Positions 60,642 to 64,000 of a DNA stretch of 64,000 bases are shown here, one piece after another. The notes under the pieces were generated by a model. The model was not told the DNA's origin and searched no databases. It was given only the letters and a program-made list of their open reading frames with translations. Position numbers and translations under genes: made by a program. Origin of the DNA: Streptomyces sp. NBC_00247. GTDB lineage: Bacteria; Actinomycetota; Actinomycetes; Streptomycetales; Streptomycetaceae. The DNA is taken from positions 5,414,001 through 5,478,000 of the forward strand of contig NZ_CP108093.1 of the NCBI RefSeq assembly GCF_036188265.1, written 5' to 3'. How positions within the stretch are numbered: position 1 is the stretch's first letter; each line of letters opens with the position of its first letter.

Positions 60642-63600
60642 GTGACCAAGCCGCCCTTCACGCACCTGCACGTCCACACCCAGTACTCCCTGCTCGACGG
60701 TGCCGCGCGGCTCAAGGACATGTTCGAGGCGTGCAACACCATGGGGATGTCGCACATCGCCATGACGGACCACGGCAACCTCCACGGGGCGTACGACTTC
60801 TTCCACTCGGCGAAGAAGGCCGGTGTGACGCCGATCATCGGCATCGAGGCGTACGTCGCCCCGGAGTCGCGCAAGCACAAGCGGAAGATCCAGTGGGGAC
60901 AACCGCACCAGAAGCGCGACGACGTCTCGGGTTCCGGCGGTTACACCCACAAGACGATCTGGGCCTCCAACGCCACCGGGCTGCACAACCTCTTCAGGCT
61001 CTCCTCGGACGCCTACGCCGAGGGCTGGCTGCAGAAGTGGCCCCGCATGGACAAGGAGACCATCTCCCAGTGGTCCGAGGGCCTGATCGCCTCCACCGGG
61101 TGCCCCTCCGGCGAGGTGCAGACCCGGCTGCGGCTCGGCCAGTTCGACGAGGCCGTGCAGGCCGCCTCCGACTACAAGGACATCTTCGGCGAGGGCAAGT
61201 ACTTCCTGGAGCTGATGGACCACGGCATCGAGATCGAGCGCCGGGTCCGTGACGGACTCCTCGAAATCGGCAAGAAGCTGGACATCCCGCCGCTGGTGAC
61301 GAACGACTCGCACTACACCTACGCGCACGAGGCGACCGCCCACGACGCCCTGCTCTGCATCCAGACCGGCAAGAACCTCTCCGACCCGGACCGCTTCCGC
61401 TTCGACGGCACCGGCTACTACCTGAAGACGGCCGAGGAGATGTACGCCGTCGACTCCTCCGACGCCTGGCAGCAGGGGTGCGACAACACCTTCCTCGTCG
61501 CGCAGCAGATCGACACCGCCGGCATGTTCGAGGCGAAGAACCTCATGCCGAAGTTCGACATCCCGGACGGCTACACGGAGGTCACCTGGTTCCGCGAGGA
61601 GGTCCGGGTCGGCATGGACCGCCGCTTCCCGGGCGGCGTCCCCGACGACCGGCAGAAGCAGGTCGAGTACGAGATGGACATCATCATCCAGATGGGGTTC
61701 CCGGGGTACTTCCTCGTCGTCGCCGACTTCATCATGTGGGCCAAGAACAACGGCATCGCGGTCGGCCCCGGCCGAGGCTCCGCGGCCGGCTCGATCGTCT
61801 CGTACGCGATGGGCATCACCGACCTCGACCCCATCGAGCACGGACTGATCTTCGAGCGGTTCCTCAACCCCGAGCGCGTCTCCATGCCCGACGTCGACAT
61901 CGACTTCGACGAACGCCGGCGCGTCGAGGTGATCCGCTACGTCACCGAGAAGTACGGCGCCGACAAGGTCGCCATGATCGGCACGTACGGCAAGATCAAG
62001 GCGAAGAACGCGATCAAGGACTCCGCCCGCGTCCTCGGCTACCCGTACGCGATGGGCGACCGCCTCACCAAGGCCATGCCCGCCGACGTCCTCGGCAAGG
62101 GCATCGACCTCAACGGCATCACCGACCCGAAGCACCCGCGCTACAGCGAGGCCGGCGAGATCCGGGGGATGTACGAGAACGAGCCGGACGTCAAGAAGGT
62201 CATCGACACCGCCAAGGGCGTCGAAGGACTGGTCCGGCAGATGGGCGTGCACGCCGCCGGCGTGATCATGTCCAGCGAGCCGATCGTGGACCACGCCCCG
62301 GTCTGGGTCCGGCACACCGACGGCGTCACCATCACGCAGTGGGACTACCCCCAGTGCGAGTCGCTCGGCCTGCTCAAGATGGACTTCCTGGGCCTGCGCA
62401 ACCTCACCATCATGGACGACGCGGTCAAGATGGTGAAGGCGAACAAGGGCGTCGAGCTGGAGATGCTCGCCCTGCCGCTGAACGACCCCAAGACGTACGA
62501 ACTCCTCTGCCGGGGCGACACGCTCGGCGTGTTCCAGTTCGACGGCGGGCCGATGCGCTCGCTGCTGCGCCAGATGCAGCCCGACAACTTCGAGGACATC
62601 TCCGCCGTCTCGGCCCTCTACCGGCCGGGCCCGATGGGCATGAACTCGCACACGAACTACGCCGAGCGCAAGAACGCCCGCCAGGAGATCACCCCGATCC
62701 ACCCGGAGCTGGAGGAGCCCCTCAAGGAGGTCCTCGGCCTCACCTACGGCCTGATCGTCTACCAGGAGCAGGTGCAGAAGGCGGCCCAGATCGTCGCCGG
62801 CTACTCGCTGGGCGAGGCCGACATCCTGCGCCGCGTGATGGGCAAGAAGAAGGCCGACGAACTGGCGAAGAACTTCGTCCTCTTCGAGGCCGGCGCCAAG
62901 AAGAACGGCTTCTCCGACGCGGCGATCAAGGCGCTCTGGGACGTCCTGGTGCCGTTCGCCGGATACGCGTTCAACAAGGCGCACTCCTCCGCGTACGGGC
63001 TCGTCACCTACTGGACCGCCTACCTCAAGGCGAACTACCCCGCCGAGTACATGGCCGCCCTGCTGACCTCGGTCAAGGACGACAAGGACAAGTCGGCGAT
63101 CTACCTCAACGAGTGCCGGCGCATGGGCATCAAGGTGCTCCCGCCGAACGTCAACGAGTCCGAGGCCAACTTCGCCGCCCAGGGTGACGACGTGATCCTC
63201 TTCGGGCTCACCGCCGTGCGCAACGTCGGCACCAACGTGGTGGACTCGATCATCCGGTGCCGCAAGGCGAAGGGGAAGTACGCCACCTTCCCCGACTTCC
63301 TCGACAAGGTCGAAGCGGTCGTCTGCAACAAGCGCACCGTGGAATCGCTCATCAAGGCCGGTGCCTTCGACGAGATGGGTCACACCCGCAAGGGACTCGT
63401 CGCCCACCACGAACCCATGATCGACAACGTGGTCCAGGTCAAGCGCAAGGAGGCCGAAGGGCAGTTCGACCTCTTCGGCGGCATGGGCGACTCGGACGAC
63501 GGCTCCTCCGAACCGGGCTTCGGTCTGGACGTCGAGTTCTCCGACATCGAGTGGGAGAAGTCCTACCTGCTCGCCCAGGAGCGCGAGATGCTCGGCCTGT

Positions 63601-64000
63601 ACGTCTCCGACCACCCGCTCTTCGGCCTGGAGCACGTCCTCTCCGACAAGGCGGACGCCGCGATCTCCCAACTGACCGGCGGAGAGCACAGCGACGGCGC
63701 GGTCGTCACCGTCGGCGGCATCATCTCCGGCCTCCAGCGGAAGATGACCAAGCAGGGCAACGCCTGGGCCATCGCCACCGTCGAGGACCTCGCGGGCGCC
63801 ATCGAGTGCATGTTCTTCCCGGCCACCTACCAACTGGTCTCCACCCAGCTGGTGGAGGACACCGTCGTCTTCGTCAAGGGACGGCTCGACAAGCGCGAGG
63901 ACGTACCCCGGCTCGTCGCCATGGAGATGCAGGTCCCCGACATCTCGAACGCGGGCACCAACGCGCCGGTGGTCCTCACCATCCCCACCGTGCGGATCAC
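60642..64000 (+). CDS. dnaE: DNA polymerase III alpha subunit DnaE (dnaE1), 3' end outside the window
   Basis: 1119 codons are present with no stop. The N-terminal PHP domain (HLHVHTQYSLLDG, MTDHGNLHGAYDF) keeps the metal-binding His/Asp pattern, as in the proofreading DnaE1 of mycobacteria. The catalytic acidic motif is P416-D-V-D419-I-D421-F-D. GRGSAAGS and FDGGPMRSLLRQM are palm and fingers motifs; a C-terminal OB-like region begins near VVTVGGIISGLQRKMTKQG. It is the replicative polymerase. GTG 60642 has GGAGG 9 bases before it. Confidence 0.97.
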   Translation, partial: MTKPPFTHLHVHTQYSLLDGAARLKDMFEACNTMGMSHIAMTDHGNLHGAYDFFHSAKKAGVTPIIGIEAYVAPESRKHKRKIQWGQPHQKRDDVSGSGGYTHKTIWASNATGLHNLFRLSSDAYAEGWLQKWPRMDKETISQWSEGLIASTGCPSGEVQTRLRLGQFDEAVQAASDYKDIFGEGKYFLELMDHGIEIERRVRDGLLEIGKKLDIPPLVTNDSHYTYAHEATAHDALLCIQTGKNLSDPDRFRFDGTGYYLKTAEEMYAVDSSDAWQQGCDNTFLVAQQIDTAGMFEAKNLMPKFDIPDGYTEVTWFREEVRVGMDRRFPGGVPDDRQKQVEYEMDIIIQMGFPGYFLVVADFIMWAKNNGIAVGPGRGSAAGSIVSYAMGITDLDPIEHGLIFERFLNPERVSMPDVDIDFDERRRVEVIRYVTEKYGADKVAMIGTYGKIKAKNAIKDSARVLGYPYAMGDRLTKAMPADVLGKGIDLNGITDPKHPRYSEAGEIRGMYENEPDVKKVIDTAKGVEGLVRQMGVHAAGVIMSSEPIVDHAPVWVRHTDGVTITQWDYPQCESLGLLKMDFLGLRNLTIMDDAVKMVKANKGVELEMLALPLNDPKTYELLCRGDTLGVFQFDGGPMRSLLRQMQPDNFEDISAVSALYRPGPMGMNSHTNYAERKNARQEITPIHPELEEPLKEVLGLTYGLIVYQEQVQKAAQIVAGYSLGEADILRRVMGKKKADELAKNFVLFEAGAKKNGFSDAAIKALWDVLVPFAGYAFNKAHSSAYGLVTYWTAYLKANYPAEYMAALLTSVKDDKDKSAIYLNECRRMGIKVLPPNVNESEANFAAQGDDVILFGLTAVRNVGTNVVDSIIRCRKAKGKYATFPDFLDKVEAVVCNKRTVESLIKAGAFDEMGHTRKGLVAHHEPMIDNVVQVKRKEAEGQFDLFGGMGDSDDGSSEPGFGLDVEFSDIEWEKSYLLAQEREMLGLYVSDHPLFGLEHVLSDKADAAISQLTGGEHSDGAVVTVGGIISGLQRKMTKQGNAWAIATVEDLAGAIECMFFPATYQLVSTQLVEDTVVFVKGRLDKREDVPRLVAMEMQVPDISNAGTNAPVVLTIPTVRI

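Noticed and set aside
60312..63833. 1173-codon minus-strand frame opposite dnaE
   Set aside because: It is the complementary shadow of dnaE; the plus strand has the polymerase motifs and codon bias.
1..64000. Signs of a mobile island, integrase, IS element, tRNA-att site or CRISPR array
   Set aside because: No transposase, integrase, terminal repeats or spaced direct repeats were seen; codon use and synteny look uniform.
1..64000. bldA-type TTA leucine codons in the genes
   Set aside because: In a scan by eye the TTA triplets I checked fell out of frame or between genes; a program should confirm this.

Overview
The window is chromosomal DNA from a Streptomyces or very close relative. The evidence is very high G+C, GTG/TTG starts, a G/C-rich third codon position, type II-style actinobacterial proteins (SepF, SepG, DivIVA with a Gln/Met-rich insert, Rv2175c-like protein, PASTA kinase, SAV_6107-type HEPN protein) and a gene order that runs from a class II DAHP synthase through the division and cell wall (dcw) cluster to dnaE. 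From memory this is the order around SCO2115 to SCO2064 in S. coelicolor; no search was run. Nearly everything is conserved core genome. I see no prophage, insertion sequence, CRISPR array, tRNA or rRNA gene.

Region 1 (1-11785): the tail of a class II DAHP synthase, an iron-storage pair (Bfd-like ferredoxin behind an iron-box-like site, and bacterioferritin), a SUOX-fold molybdoenzyme, endonuclease IV, a four-PASTA Ser/Thr kinase, a TPP-riboswitch-led thiO-thiS-thiG operon, a flavin reductase, a Rv2175c-like DNA-binding protein, thiE, metF and a low-complexity membrane protein. DAHP synthase, kinase, Rv2175c-like gene and metF lie in the same relative order as Rv2178c-Rv2172c of M. tuberculosis.

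Region 2 (11832-26588): accessory but still mostly vertical genes. These are a CrtI-like oxidoreductase, a DUF4126 membrane protein, a TetR/permease/ABC operon with a perfect palindromic operator, a HEPN-domain gene behind a DNA-damage-type promoter motif, a methyltransferase, a DUF3040 protein, the tightly overlapped MoxR-DUF58-transglutaminase operon, and a beta-carbonic anhydrase.

Region 3 (26589-45551): a long structured leader with no mraZ, then rsmH-ftsL-ftsI-murE-murF-mraY-murD-ftsW-murG-ftsQ-ftsZ-pgeF(ylmD)-ylmE-sepF-sepG-divIVA, all on the plus strand and ending in a strong terminator. Several junctions are ATGA/GTGA overlaps. The products make lipid II and build the divisome and the polar growth scaffold.

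Region 4 (45697-64000): ileS on the minus strand, behind a translational T-box; then a DksA-like protein, lspA, an RluD-type pseudouridine synthase, a GNAT acetyltransferase, a Na+/H+ antiporter, a MscS channel, a dienelactone-hydrolase-like protein, a secreted M43-type metalloprotease, a membrane-anchored DsbA-like protein, a five-helix membrane protein, a DUF2252 protein, and the first 3.36 kb of dnaE (DNA polymerase III alpha), which runs off the window end.

The most interesting non-coding signals are the multi-helix leader of rsmH with a possible Shine-Dalgarno-sequestering arm, the operator of the TetR operon, the PafBC/RecA-NDp-like promoter before the HEPN gene, a 13-bp hairpin inside the dcw cluster before ftsW, and a G-x-H-H variant of the HIGH motif in IleRS.
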